This document shows positions 1 to 9,494 of a stretch of 64,000 nucleotides of DNA, one piece after another. Source of the DNA: Arthrobacter sp. SLBN-83 (GTDB lineage: Bacteria; Actinomycetota; Actinomycetes; Actinomycetales; Micrococcaceae). Location of the stretch: assembly GCF_006715285.1 (NCBI RefSeq), contig NZ_VFMX01000001.1, forward strand, positions 372,001-436,000, given 5' to 3'. How positions within the stretch are numbered: position 1 is the first letter of the stretch; each line of letters starts with the position of its first letter. Made by a program: the position numbers and the translations under genes. The notes beneath the pieces were generated by a model. The model had not been told where the DNA came from. It worked only from the letters and a program-made list of their open reading frames with translations, and searched no databases.

Positions 1-425
1 ACCCCGCAGCCCCCGACACCCTCGCCATCGATCTCCGCACCGCCGTGATGCGCACTTCGCGCCGGCTCCGCGTCGAGGCCACCGGCGACGCCATCACCCC
101 CGGCCAGTACACGGTCCTCGCCCTGCTGAATGGCAGCGGCCCCAGCACCTTGCGGGATCTCGCCAAGAGTGAGCACGTCCAGGCACCTTCCATGACCAGG
201 ATCGTCAACGCGCTGGCGGACCAGGGCTTCGTGAACAGGAGCGCAGATCCCGACGACGGCCGGCAGGTCCGCGTGGACATCACCGACGCCGGCAGGACGG
301 TTTTGGCAGAGGCGCGGAGCCAGCGGACTGCCTGGCTGGCCCAACGCGTGGCAGGCCTCAGCGAGGAAGACCGGCTCATCCTCAGCCGCGCGGCCCGCAT
401 CATGCAGGAAATGAGCGGCAAATGA
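1..425 (+). CDS. MarR-family transcriptional regulator (5' end cut by window edge)
   Basis: The reading frame is open from base 3 with no stop before the window edge, so the true start lies outside; the GTG at 45 and ATG at 48 are internal to a normal MarR N-terminal helix. The protein shows a winged helix-turn-helix (QYTVLALL, LRDLAKSEHVQAPSMTRIVNALADQG) followed by the wing with the DPDDGR signature typical of MarR proteins. It overlaps the downstream MFS gene by four bases (ATGA), so the two are co-transcribed and the regulator probably represses the exporter in response to a small ligand. The ligand cannot be deduced. Confidence 0.9.
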   Translation, partial: PAAPDTLAIDLRTAVMRTSRRLRVEATGDAITPGQYTVLALLNGSGPSTLRDLAKSEHVQAPSMTRIVNALADQGFVNRSADPDDGRQVRVDITDAGRTVLAEARSQRTAWLAQRVAGLSEEDRLILSRAARIMQEMSGK

Positions 426-1681
426 GCGCAATGTTCCGGGCCCTCGAAAACCCCAACTACCGCATTTGGGCAAGCGGTGCGATCGTCTCCAACATCGGCA
501 CCTGGATGCAGCGGGTGGCACAGGACTGGCTGGTCCTGACCGTCCTCACTGATCACTCGGGTGCCGCCGTCGGCCTCACCACGGGCCTGCAGTTCCTGCC
601 CATGCTGCTGTTCGGCCCCTACGGCGGCGTGCTGGCGGACCGTTACCGCAAGCGCATCATCCTCATGTGGACGCAGCTGGCTATGGGACTCACCGGCCTT
701 GCCATCGGACTCCTGGTGGTTACCGGCACCGCCCAGCTGTGGCATGCCTATGTGGCGGCGTTCTGCCTCGGCCTGGCCAGCGCGGTGGACGCGCCGGCGC
801 GGCAGGCGTTCGTTTCAGAGCTGGTGGGCCAGGAAAACATCTCCAACGCAGTGGCCCTGAACTCGGCGTCCTTCAACAGCGCCAGGCTCACCGGGCCGGC
901 CATCGCCGGGGTGCTCATCGCATGGGTGGGCACCGGCCCGGTGTTCCTGCTCAACGCCGCCAGCTTCGCCGCCGTCCTGATTTCGCTGTTCCGGATCCGC
1001 GTCACCCAACCCGCCCCCGCCGCAAAGGGCGAGCGGAACAAGCACCAGGTGGCCGAAGGCATCAGGTATGTGCGCCGCAGGCCGGACCTGATGCTGATCA
1101 TGGTCCTGGTGGGCATTCTGGGCGCGTTCGGAATGAACTTTCCCGTTATCAACTCACTGATGGCCACCACCGAATTCAGCATGGGACCCAGTGAATTCGG
1201 GCTCCTCGGCTCGATCATGGCCGTAGGCACGCTCGCCGGTGCACTCCTGGCGGCACGGCGCTCCGGACCCCGGCTGCGATTCCTGCTGGGCGGGGCACTG
1301 GGACTGGGAATCTCCACCATCCTGGGCAGCATTGCGCCAACGTTCTGGGTCTACGCCGCCGTCCTGATTCCGGTGGGCCTGGCGTCCATCACCTTCCTGA
1401 ACAGCTGCAACACCAGCATCCAGCTTTCGGTGGAGCCGCGGTTCCGTGGCCGGGTGCTGGCCCTGTACCTGGCCATCCTCCAGGGCGGCACCGCCATAGG
1501 TTCACCGCTGGTGGGCTGGATCGGCAGCCAGTTCGGCGCCCGGTGGTCCGTCGCCGTGGGCGGAATCGTGGTGCTGCTCGCGAGCATCGCCGCCGTGGTC
1601 GCGGTCACCAGGCGGAACCGGCTCACCCTTCGCGGCGCGATCCGTCTTGCCCTGGGCCGCCGCGAGCCTGCCGTTAGCTGA
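422..1681 (+). CDS. MFS transporter, EntS-like drug/metabolite exporter
   Basis: This 419-residue protein has about twelve hydrophobic segments and the MFS loop motif after TM2 (GGVLADRYRKR, near residue 70). The N-terminus (FRALENPNYRIWASG) is typical of the EntS/MFS_3 group of exporters found beside MarR regulators. The start is fixed by the ATGA overlap with the marR gene. Translational coupling suggests a regulator-pump pair. The substrate is unknown; the family exports siderophores, macrolides and other small amphipathic molecules. Confidence 0.88.
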   Translation: MSAMFRALENPNYRIWASGAIVSNIGTWMQRVAQDWLVLTVLTDHSGAAVGLTTGLQFLPMLLFGPYGGVLADRYRKRIILMWTQLAMGLTGLAIGLLVVTGTAQLWHAYVAAFCLGLASAVDAPARQAFVSELVGQENISNAVALNSASFNSARLTGPAIAGVLIAWVGTGPVFLLNAASFAAVLISLFRIRVTQPAPAAKGERNKHQVAEGIRYVRRRPDLMLIMVLVGILGAFGMNFPVINSLMATTEFSMGPSEFGLLGSIMAVGTLAGALLAARRSGPRLRFLLGGALGLGISTILGSIAPTFWVYAAVLIPVGLASITFLNSCNTSIQLSVEPRFRGRVLALYLAILQGGTAIGSPLVGWIGSQFGARWSVAVGGIVVLLASIAAVVAVTRRNRLTLRGAIRLALGRREPAVS

Positions 1682-1696
1682 GACGACAGCTAACCC

Positions 1697-1730
1697 GTGG
1701 GCCGGTCCCCCAATACCGGCACCGGCCCAC
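1697..1730 (+). terminator. GC-rich hairpin after the MFS gene
   Basis: Perfect 10-bp arms GTGGGCCGGT (1697-1706) and ACCGGCCCAC (1721-1730) flank a 14-base loop, 15 bases after the MFS stop codon. There is no T-run, so it may be a GC-rich actinobacterial terminator or a 3' stabilising hairpin. Confidence 0.5.
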
Positions 1731-1798
1731 GGTGGCGGCGGCCAGTGATGGGCCGCCGCTATCTGCCGCTGCAACTTGAGGTACGGCGGCAGACGGTA

Positions 1799-2065
1799 TC
1801 AGGCCTCCGGCGGGGGCAGGACTGCGGACCGGCGCAGCAGCTCCTGTTCCACAAACTGCAGGATGGCATCAGCATCGCGAAGATCGGCACCGGAGCGTTC
1901 GATGGCGTGGCGCAGCATGAGCAGATCGGCGGCTGGAACCAGGTCCCAGCCGTCGAAGGCATGGAAAACCCGGCCCGGGGCCGTAGCGCCGGGCCGATAG
2001 AACCAGGAATGCGGTCCTTGATCTCTAACTTCTTGGGTTGTGAATTGCTGAGCTGTGAATTTCAT
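1799..2065 (-). CDS. Small hypothetical protein
   Basis: An 88-residue soluble protein I do not recognise. Its composition is protein-like, with aromatic and acidic residues in an amphipathic pattern (SWFYRPG, AFDGWDLVPAADLLMLRHAIE, DAILQFVEQELL), whereas the overlapping plus-strand frame reads like noise. The ATG at 2065 lacks a strong Shine-Dalgarno sequence. It lies alone between the MFS gene and the cupin gene. It could be a regulatory or toxin-antitoxin-sized protein, but nothing visible supports a specific role. Confidence 0.55.
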   Translation of the reverse strand: MKFTAQQFTTQEVRDQGPHSWFYRPGATAPGRVFHAFDGWDLVPAADLLMLRHAIERSGADLRDADAILQFVEQELLRRSAVLPPPEA

Positions 2066-2172
2066 CAGGGCGGGCTCTCATGACTGCCTAGCCAGCTGAC
2101 TGCTCAACACGGTAAGGAAAAAGGTAACCAGAACAGGGCCCGTATGCCATCGGGTTTCTATAGCGCTTGGAT

Positions 2173-2523
2173 TTATGACGGCGCTTTGCGGACGATGTCC
2201 ACCGAGACTTCCACCGCCGGTACCGTCCCCCGGTTCTCCAGCCAGTGGTTGGTGGTCCGGTCCTCGGGCCATCCCACTCCCGGCCCGTAGTCAGTGGCCA
2301 CCCCGTCACGGTGGTCGGTGATGGTCCCCTGCAGGATGTACACGGTGCCGGGCCGGCCTTTGTGGTCATGGAGTGGGCCGAAGACGCCGCCGGGCTCGAT
2401 GGTCACCATCCTCATCCGCATCTGCAGCCCTTGCATGCCATCGATCTCGCCGGCGAGATCGACGGTTGCCAACAACTCCACTGAAACGCCCTTCGTCCCA
2501 GGCACCGCTTCTTCCTTGCCCAT
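2173..2523 (-). CDS. Cupin-domain protein
   Basis: A 116-residue single-domain cupin. Motif 1 is visible as the PGGVFGPLHDHKGRPGTVYILQG stretch (metal-type His residues in HDH, Glu replaced) and motif 2 near GPGVGWPEDRTTNHWLENRG. The start at 2523 is chosen because AAGGAAAGG lies just upstream and the longer frame before it has no cupin-like sequence. Small cupins of this type bind a metal and act as dioxygenases, isomerases or sensors. No substrate can be inferred. Confidence 0.8.
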   Translation of the reverse strand: MGKEEAVPGTKGVSVELLATVDLAGEIDGMQGLQMRMRMVTIEPGGVFGPLHDHKGRPGTVYILQGTITDHRDGVATDYGPGVGWPEDRTTNHWLENRGTVPAVEVSVDIVRKAPS

Positions 2524-2677
2524 CGCCTTTCCTTCCCTTTGGACCACGTACGACGGCGGCGCCGGGCTGCCGCTGCCGACGCACCCGGGTGCGGGTGCTT
2601 CGGGCGGCAGGTGCCGGCGTCGTACTTCTACTGGCTGAGCCCGTTTACTCGCTGGGCTGCGTACCGGGCCCTGGCCG

Positions 2678-3064
2678 TCAGGACGGGATCGAGGAGATGT
2701 TGAGGATGTTGCCCTCACTATCCAGGAACCAGGCACCCTTGCCCATGCCTTCCATGGTGGCGATGCCGTTTTCAGTCTTAAGTCCCGGCATGTCGTACTC
2801 TTCGAAAACCACGCCGCGGGCCCGGAGTTCCTCCACTTCCTTCTCGACGTCGTCCACGCCCCAGGACATTTGGGTGTTCTTGGCGGAACCGGCATTGTCC
2901 GTCCGGTAGAGCAGGAACCCGGTTCCCTTGCCGCACCGGTAGATCAGGTTCTCATTTTCGATGGTCTGGGCCGGTTCGAGGCCCAGCTTGTCGCGGTAGA
3001 ACTCCTTGGCGCGGTCCATGTCCTTGGCAGGCAGCACGGCCATGAGTTCCGAATCTTTGAGCAT
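2678..3064 (-). CDS. VOC-family (glyoxalase/bleomycin-resistance fold) protein
   Basis: A 128-residue protein with the paired beta-alpha-beta-beta-beta modules of the vicinal oxygen chelate family: a first half beginning with AVLPAKDMDRAKEFYRDKLGLEP and a second half with QMSWGVDDVEKEVEELRARGV and ending WFLDSEGNILNI. The start ATG at 3064 follows AGAGAG. The longer frame upstream to 3208 lacks VOC sequence and is not used. The probable metal-ligand positions are not canonical for glyoxalase I, so the activity is unassigned. Confidence 0.85.
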   Translation of the reverse strand: MLKDSELMAVLPAKDMDRAKEFYRDKLGLEPAQTIENENLIYRCGKGTGFLLYRTDNAGSAKNTQMSWGVDDVEKEVEELRARGVVFEEYDMPGLKTENGIATMEGMGKGAWFLDSEGNILNISSIPS

Positions 3065-3302
3065 GACGAACAACTCTCTGTGCGATTGTGATGGCGACGC
3101 TCTCCCCCGAACCGGTCCGGCCGTCCCCCGCCGGGCCATGTGGCCGTCCTTCCCGCCGACTGCCGGGGCGGCCACCTGGGATCCCGCTTGCCCGTGTGGA
3201 GCAGCCATCGACGCGGGGTCCCCGAAGTCTACGAGGCCATTATGGAACTGAAAATCCCGCGGCGAAATAGGGGATTTAAACCCCTGAAGCAGCTTCCGCC
3301 TG

Positions 3303-3626
3303 CTACTTACGTGCTACCCAGATTGCTTTACGCAGAGCGGCACCAGCGACAGAGACGAGGGGTACCAGGCATACCAGGGCAGCGATGGTGTTGGGGCGAA
3401 AGGCCGGCCTGCCGTTCACCGTCCGGTAGATGCCGAGCGGGACAACGAAGCCGCCGCCTCCTCCGCCGGACGCCCCGTCTTCCGATTCCGTGCCGCCGCC
3501 GAATCCAAACGACACCAGCGCAACGGGCACGATGTCCTCCCCGCCCAGGTTCACCGGGCTTCCGTAGGCGCGGGCGACGCCCATGTTCTTGAAGGTGTCG
3601 GCAAGGGATGCGAAAGTGTCAGCCAT
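3303..3626 (-). CDS. GerW (YtfJ)-family protein with C-terminal membrane helix
   Basis: A 107-residue protein matching the GerW/YtfJ pattern: GSPVNLGGEDIVPVALVSFGFGGG, a glycine-rich insertion around residues 48-60, then VVPLGIYRTVNGRPAF, and one hydrophobic helix near the C-terminus (TIAALVCLVPLVSVAGAALRKA). In spore formers GerW relatives affect germination, but the family is also common in non-sporulating actinobacteria, where its role is unknown. Start at 3626 with an AAGG-rich leader. The 238 bases between this stop and the VOC start carry only a short palindromic stretch near 3269-3296. Confidence 0.75.
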   Translation of the reverse strand: MADTFASLADTFKNMGVARAYGSPVNLGGEDIVPVALVSFGFGGGTESEDGASGGGGGGFVVPLGIYRTVNGRPAFRPNTIAALVCLVPLVSVAGAALRKAIWVARK

Positions 3627-3698
3627 GGCCTTACCTTAGGCAACGGCATGGTGCGGGAAGAAGGTCCATAAGTCCCGCCGGCGCCGTAGCTTGAACCC

Positions 3699-4043
3699 TT
3701 ACTTGCGGATCTCCGTCATCCGAAGCCGGACGATGTCCTTCACCACGTCCTCAGGCACCGGGTGGTCTGCCGTAAAGCGGATGGTTCCCTTGGACAGCGA
3801 ATAACCTTCCAGGCGACCGGCCACCGCTTCGACCACTGCGGAGGAGAACGGGAAAATGGAAAGATGCTTGGCAGCGGCCACGGCGGCGATCAGGGGTTTG
3901 CCGTCCAGCTTCAGTGCCGGCATTCCGTAACTCATGCCCTCCGTGGCGTCCGGTGCCAGGGACCGGGCAAGCTCAACTACATGCTGCAGGCAATCGCGGT
4001 CCGGTTCGTGCAGCGCGGCCAGCGCTTCGTCGACGACGCCCAT
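3699..4043 (-). CDS. DUF1801/YdhG-like protein
   Basis: A 114-residue protein with the DUF1801 fold signature: an N-terminal helix pair, EGMSYGMPALKLDGKPLIAAVAAAKHLSIFPFS, and a C-terminal KGTIRFTADHPVPEDVVKDIVRLRM. Bacillus YdhG/Fra relatives act as iron chaperones, but most family members are unassigned. The start ATG at 4043 lies eight bases past the stop of the upstream SRPBCC gene and uses an AGGAAGAG sequence inside that gene, so the two are coupled. Confidence 0.78.
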   Translation of the reverse strand: MGVVDEALAALHEPDRDCLQHVVELARSLAPDATEGMSYGMPALKLDGKPLIAAVAAAKHLSIFPFSSAVVEAVAGRLEGYSLSKGTIRFTADHPVPEDVVKDIVRLRMTEIRK

Positions 4044-4051
4044 GGACAGCG

Positions 4052-4519
4052 TCAGCTCTTCCTGGCCGCCACGGTGGATGCCAATGCTGCCAGCCCCCGC
4101 TCGAAGTCGGCGCCCACCATCTTGTCCATGTTCATGAACAGCGCGAAGACCCGGCCCAGGCCCTTGTTTTCCCCTGTCATCCGCCAGGTCACCTCCGTAC
4201 CGGTGTCTACCGGGGTGAAACTGAACGTGGTGGGGTTCAGTGCCTTGAACGGCCTGGTGAACTGGAGCCGGATCCGGATCAGGCTGGCGGGTACGGATTC
4301 GGTGATCTCCATGGTGCCGCTTCCGGCTTTCCGGTTGCCGCTCCACTCATAACCCGCCCCTGCTCCGGATTCGCTGCCGAAGTAACGGCGGCTCATGCCG
4401 GGATCGATCTGCTCCCACGGCGACCAAGCTGTCCACTGGTGGAAATCGTTGACCAAGGGAAAGACTTCTTCCGGAGTGGCAGGGATGACGGCGCTGCGGC
4501 GGACCTCGAATGTGGACAT
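4052..4519 (-). CDS. SRPBCC (polyketide-cyclase/START-like) family protein
   Basis: A 155-residue ligand-binding fold. It opens with MSTFEVRRSAVIPATPEEVFPLVNDF and continues with WTAWSPWEQIDPGM, the alternating strands TMEITESVPASLIRIRLQF, and a C-terminal helix (MVGADFERGLAALASTV). This is the Polyketide_cyc2 pattern. The start at 4519 removes a compositionally odd extension. It is followed directly by the DUF1801 gene in a two-gene unit. The ligand is unknown. Confidence 0.82.
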   Translation of the reverse strand: MSTFEVRRSAVIPATPEEVFPLVNDFHQWTAWSPWEQIDPGMSRRYFGSESGAGAGYEWSGNRKAGSGTMEITESVPASLIRIRLQFTRPFKALNPTTFSFTPVDTGTEVTWRMTGENKGLGRVFALFMNMDKMVGADFERGLAALASTVAARKS

Positions 4520-4563
4520 GCGCCCAGCATAGAGGCAGGAGCCGCCGGGGTTAAGGGCCGTGG

Positions 4564-5481
4564 TTACGGGAGGACGACGTTCACCGGGTCCCTGCCCTCG
4601 AGCAGGAGCCCGATCTGCTTCCTGAGCAGCCGGACCATCCGGGGGAACATGGCGGAGCTGGCGCCGCCCACGTGCGGGGTGATGAGCACGCCGGGGGTGG
4701 TCCACAACGGATGGCCGGCAGGCAGCGGTTCCGGATCGGTCACGTCCAAGGCAACCCGGAGGCGGCCGGATGAGGCCTCGGCGAGCAGCGCGTCGGTGTC
4801 AGCCACCGGGCCCCGGGCCACGTTGACCAGCAAGGCCCCGTCCGGCATGGCCGCCAGGAACTTCGCATCCACCAGCTTTTCGGTCTGCTCACTCAGGGGA
4901 ACGCTGACCACCACGATCTCGTGCAGCGGCAGCTGTTCATAGAGCGAGTCGATCCCGTAGATGGTGCCGCGTTCGTCTTCCCGGGCACGGTTGGCCATGC
5001 GGGTGACTTCCGTTTCGAACGGCAGGAGCCGCGCCTCGATGGCCTTGCCCACTCCCCCATAGCCCACCAGCAGCACGCGCCGGTCGGCCAGGCTGGGGCG
5101 CTGGCTGTTGTCCCAGGTCCCGGCCTCCTGGTTCCGGACGAAGTCCGGGATCCCGCGCTGGGAGGCCACCATCATGCCCACGGCGAGTTCCGCCGTCGAC
5201 GTTTCATGGACCCCCGCCGCGTTGGCGAAGGTGACGCCCGCCGGCAAAACCGAGGCAACGCCGTCGTACCCAATGGACTGGCTCTGCACCAGGCCGACCT
5301 CAACGCCCTCCAGCGCGGCGAGCGCCGTTGGCTTGCCCATGTAGGCGGGCACCAACAGGTCAAACCGCCCTTCCGGCGCGGGCCCCGTCAGGTCCCAGCG
5401 GACAAACTCGACGCCGTCCATCGGCTCGAGCGCATCGATGAGCCTTTGGTCCGGCAGGCACACCCGCAGCCGGGCGCTCAT
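4564..5481 (-). CDS. D-2-hydroxyacid dehydrogenase family oxidoreductase
   Basis: A 305-residue NAD(P)-dependent reductase or dehydrogenase of the D-isomer-specific 2-hydroxyacid family. The dinucleotide motif VGYGGVGKA is at 139-147. The catalytic set is present: Arg223 in NVARGP, Glu251 in TDPEP and His270 in TPHVGG. It overlaps the DeoR regulator start by four bases (ATGA), so it is translated with that regulator. In the setting of sulfoquinovose catabolism it could interconvert 3-sulfolactate and sulfopyruvate or reduce a related acid, but that is inference; a general glyoxylate/hydroxypyruvate reductase role is equally possible. Confidence 0.85.
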   Translation of the reverse strand: MSARLRVCLPDQRLIDALEPMDGVEFVRWDLTGPAPEGRFDLLVPAYMGKPTALAALEGVEVGLVQSQSIGYDGVASVLPAGVTFANAAGVHETSTAELAVGMMVASQRGIPDFVRNQEAGTWDNSQRPSLADRRVLLVGYGGVGKAIEARLLPFETEVTRMANRAREDERGTIYGIDSLYEQLPLHEIVVVSVPLSEQTEKLVDAKFLAAMPDGALLVNVARGPVADTDALLAEASSGRLRVALDVTDPEPLPAGHPLWTTPGVLITPHVGGASSAMFPRMVRLLRKQIGLLLEGRDPVNVVLP

Positions 5482-6260
5482 GCGGCGACCATCAGCTTCA
5501 CGTTGGCGGCGCTCAGCGCGTTCTCGATTTCCTGGGGCGGCGGCGCATCGGTCACCAGTATGTCCACCGCATCGAACGCTGCCAGCCGTGCCAGCGCGTA
5601 CCGCAGCATCTTCTGGTGGGTGGCCACCACCACTACCTGTTCCGCCGAATTCATAAGGGCGATCTTAGTAGCCCGCTCCACGTCCCGCTCAATATAAAAC
5701 GCCTCGTCATGGATCCCGGATACGCCGATGAAAGCTGTCTTGGCGCGCAGGCCGGCCGCCGCGCTCACTGTCATGGGCCCGTTGAAGGCCTGGCTGTCCA
5801 GCAGCAACTCCCCGCCCAGGCAGATGGTACGTGCCGCCGTCAGCTGCAGGCAGCGCTGGATGGCCGGCGCGGAGTGCGTGATGATGGTGCCGGTGAAGGC
5901 CGTGGGGAGCTGCTGCGCGATCTGGTAGGTGGTGGTGCCGGCGTCGAGGATGATCGCGTCCCGCTCCCCGATCAAAGACACGCAGGCCCGCGCCACCCTC
6001 AGCTTCGCGTCCGAGTCCTCCCGGACGCGGGCCGCGAAGTCCGCGTTCTGGCCGTGGCCGTCAACGGCGCTGACGCCGCCATGGACCACCCTGGCCAGGC
6101 CCAGTTTGGACAACACGCGGGTGTCCCGCCGGACCGTCATGTCCGAAACTGCAAACGTCTCCGCCAGGTCGGTCGTGGAAATGAACCCGCGCCTGCCCAG
6201 TTCGTCCAGGATGGTGCGCTGGCGGGGCGTCAGCGCACCCTCTTTCCGTGCGGTGCTCAT
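5478..6260 (-). CDS. DeoR-family regulator, probable controller of the sulfoquinovose locus
   Basis: A 260-residue repressor with an N-terminal DeoR winged helix (LTPRQRTILDELGRRGFISTTDLAETFAVSDMTVRRD) and a C-terminal phosphosugar-sensor domain (LDAGTTTYQIAQQLP, KTAFIGVSGIH). E. coli regulates its yih sulfoquinovose operon with a DeoR-type protein too (YihW/CsqR). A strong AAGGGAAGAAGGGG leader precedes the ATG. A TGTTG-N6-CAACA inverted repeat lies 48 bases upstream and a second copy sits in the promoter of the sulfofructose kinase operon, which fits autoregulation plus control of the catabolic genes. Confidence 0.88.
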   Translation of the reverse strand: MSTARKEGALTPRQRTILDELGRRGFISTTDLAETFAVSDMTVRRDTRVLSKLGLARVVHGGVSAVDGHGQNADFAARVREDSDAKLRVARACVSLIGERDAIILDAGTTTYQIAQQLPTAFTGTIITHSAPAIQRCLQLTAARTICLGGELLLDSQAFNGPMTVSAAAGLRAKTAFIGVSGIHDEAFYIERDVERATKIALMNSAEQVVVVATHQKMLRYALARLAAFDAVDILVTDAPPPQEIENALSAANVKLMVAA

Positions 6261-6307
6261 AACCCCTTCTTCCCTTCCCCAATGTGCCGGGCCGCAGCCT
6301 GGCGGGA

Positions 6308-6323
6308 TGTTGCAATTCCAACA
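6308..6323. promoter_or_regulatory. Putative DeoR operator, copy 1
   Basis: Inverted repeat TGTTG-caattc-CAACA in the gap between the Gfo/Idh gene and the deoR gene. Same arms and same 6-base spacing as the copy at 7547-7562. Confidence 0.6.
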
Positions 6324-6332
6324 GGTATCTTC

Positions 6333-7580
<1,248 letters not shown>

Positions 7581-7613
7581 TCAGTACCAGCCGGAACTAC
7601 AACGAGGTGGATC

Positions 7614-8516
7614 GTGCCCCAACCGACAACTGGAACCCTGCTCTTCGTAGGATGCGCCACTCTTGACTCCATTGCCTTGGTGCAGGATTACCCGGCCGCG
7701 GACAGCCGCACGGTCGCCATGGACTTCGCGACTGCAGGGGGTGGCCCGGCGGCCACCGCAGCTGTGGCGGCAGCCCGGGCAGGGGCACGGACAGCCTTCG
7801 CGGGAGTCCTGGGCACCGACGAGGAAGGTGACCGCATCATCCACGGCCTGGAGGCCGAGGGCGTGGACACGTCCGCCGTGATCCGGGACGCCGGCGTCAA
7901 GACCGGTGCCAGCGTGATCGTGGTCAGCAGGGCCACGGAGAGCCGGGCCATCGTCACCCGCCCGGTACCGCCGGTCAGCTTCCCCGCAGGCAGCCGCTTC
8001 TCCGACCTGCTGCGGTCCGCGGCGTGGGTGCACACCGACCACCTGGGCTGGAACGCCGTGGCCAACGCGTCCGGCCGCCCCGGGACACTGAACATCAGTG
8101 TCGACGCCGGCAATCCGATTCCGGACTTCAGTCCCCGCGGCGTCGCACTCTACGTCCCAACCATTGAAAGGCTCCGTGCAGAGTACGGCGAAGACCTCTC
8201 CCCTGCAGCGCTCCTGCAGAAAGCGCTCGACGGCGGCGCCTCCGCCGTCGTCGCCACCGCCGGCTCCGACGGTGCCTGGGTCTTGGAACGCGGCGGCGAA
8301 CCCGTCCACGTCCCGGCCACCCCAGCAACCATCGTCTCCACCCTCGGCGCCGGAGATGTGTACCACGGCGCCCTGCTCGCCGCCGTCGCCGCCGGACTTC
8401 CCCTCGTGGAGGCCGCAGCATTCGCCGGCCGCACCGCTTCCGCCTCCTGCGGCGGACTCGACGGCCGCTCCGCCATCCCCCACCAGACCATCGATTCCGT
8501 CCCAGCATCCATCTGA
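7614..8516 (+). CDS. yihV: 6-deoxy-6-sulfofructose kinase (YihV-like, PfkB family)
   Basis: A 300-residue PfkB-type kinase predicted to phosphorylate 6-deoxy-6-sulfofructose at C1 with ATP. The substrate-side signature GGGPAATAAVAAAR (42-55) is the same one seen in E. coli YihV, and the catalytic GAGD motif is at 245-248 (Asp248 base). The GTG start at 7614 is chosen because GAGG lies six bases upstream; the ATG at 7569 has no such site and falls inside the promoter leader. The adjacent YihT-type aldolase, 21 bases downstream, makes the assignment to sulfoglycolysis firm. Confidence 0.92.
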   Translation: MPQPTTGTLLFVGCATLDSIALVQDYPAADSRTVAMDFATAGGGPAATAAVAAARAGARTAFAGVLGTDEEGDRIIHGLEAEGVDTSAVIRDAGVKTGASVIVVSRATESRAIVTRPVPPVSFPAGSRFSDLLRSAAWVHTDHLGWNAVANASGRPGTLNISVDAGNPIPDFSPRGVALYVPTIERLRAEYGEDLSPAALLQKALDGGASAVVATAGSDGAWVLERGGEPVHVPATPATIVSTLGAGDVYHGALLAAVAAGLPLVEAAAFAGRTASASCGGLDGRSAIPHQTIDSVPASI

Positions 8517-8537
8517 ACCAGCTGAAAGAAGCAGCCC

Positions 8538-9425
8538 ATGACCTCCACAGACCTTTCCCCCCTCCAGCGCCCGTCAGGCGCCTTCGCGATGCTCGCCGTG
8601 GACCAGCGTGAAGCAATGCGCAACATGTTCGCCGAGCACACCGACCAGCCCGTCACCGACGAGGACCTGCGCAACTTCAAGCTCGAAGCCGCCCGGATCC
8701 TCAGCCCCTACGCGTCAGGCATCCTGATCGACCGCCAGTTCGCCCTGGACCAGGCCATCGACGCGGGTGTGGTCGACCCCAGCTGCGGGCTCATCGCCTC
8801 CGCCGACCACTTCGAGTCCGCGCACGGTGAGCTGGTGGGCGAGGTAACCATCGACAAACTGGTGGACCCGCACAAGTACAAGGCCCTGGGTGCGAAGGCC
8901 CTGAAACTCCTGGTCCTCTACCGTCCGGATGAGCCCGCCGAGGGCCGCGTGGCGATGGTCCGGGAATTCGTCGAAAGCTGCCGGTCCGCCGGACTGATCA
9001 GCATTATCGAACCCGTCTCCCGCAAGCCCCTCGCCGGCGGAGACTTCGACTGGAACGCCGGAATCCTGGCCGCAGCCAAGGAACTGGGCAGCCTTGGCGC
9101 CGACCTTTACAAGGCCGAGGTCCCCTTCAAGGGGCAGGCTTCCGAAGACGAGGTCCGCGCGGCCTGCGCCGAACTGACCCAAGCCATCGACGGCTGCCCC
9201 TGGGTGGTCCTTTCCTCCGGTGTTCCCGAGGATGTCTTCCCGGACGCCGTCCGGTGGGCCTGCCTGGAAGGTGCCAGCGGCTTCCTCTCCGGACGCGCCG
9301 TCTGGGCGTCCTGCATCGGCGCGCCCGACGTCGTCGAATCCCTGTCTACTGACGCCGTCCGGCGGCTGCAGCGCCTTTGTGCCGTAGTGGATGACGTCGT
9401 CTCCAGCCAAAGGAGCCACGCCTAG
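8538..9425 (+). CDS. yihT: 6-deoxy-6-sulfofructose-1-phosphate aldolase (YihT-like, class I)
   Basis: A 295-residue class I aldolase expected to split sulfofructose 1-phosphate into dihydroxyacetone phosphate and 3-sulfolactaldehyde. The opening SGAFAMLAVDQREAMR, the ALKLLVLYRPDE stretch, SIIEPV, and SGASGFLAGRAVWAS-type C-terminal segment (here EGASGFLSGRAVWAS) follow E. coli YihT closely. The Schiff-base lysine is Lys192 in GADLYKAEVP. It is the second gene of the operon after the kinase. Confidence 0.93.
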   Translation: MTSTDLSPLQRPSGAFAMLAVDQREAMRNMFAEHTDQPVTDEDLRNFKLEAARILSPYASGILIDRQFALDQAIDAGVVDPSCGLIASADHFESAHGELVGEVTIDKLVDPHKYKALGAKALKLLVLYRPDEPAEGRVAMVREFVESCRSAGLISIIEPVSRKPLAGGDFDWNAGILAAAKELGSLGADLYKAEVPFKGQASEDEVRAACAELTQAIDGCPWVVLSSGVPEDVFPDAVRWACLEGASGFLSGRAVWASCIGAPDVVESLSTDAVRRLQRLCAVVDDVVSSQRSHA

Positions 9426-9443
9426 CCCGCCACCGGAGTTCCT

Positions 9444-9494
9444 GTCACCGGACGGTGACCCTTTCGCAGTCAAGCAATTTTTGCAGTCAAGCAA
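9444..9494 (+). promoter_or_regulatory. Palindrome and direct repeat ahead of the importer genes
   Basis: GTCACCG-ga-CGGTGAC (9444-9459) is a perfect 7-bp inverted repeat, followed by two direct copies of GCAGTCAAGCAA (9466-9477 and 9483-9494, 17-base period). It may be a processing, attenuation or operator site between the enzyme and transporter genes. Confidence 0.4.

Noticed and set aside
1697..2083. 128-codon plus-strand frame overlapping the small hypothetical gene
   Set aside because: It begins in a hairpin right after the MFS stop, has no ribosome site, and its composition is less protein-like than the minus-strand frame.
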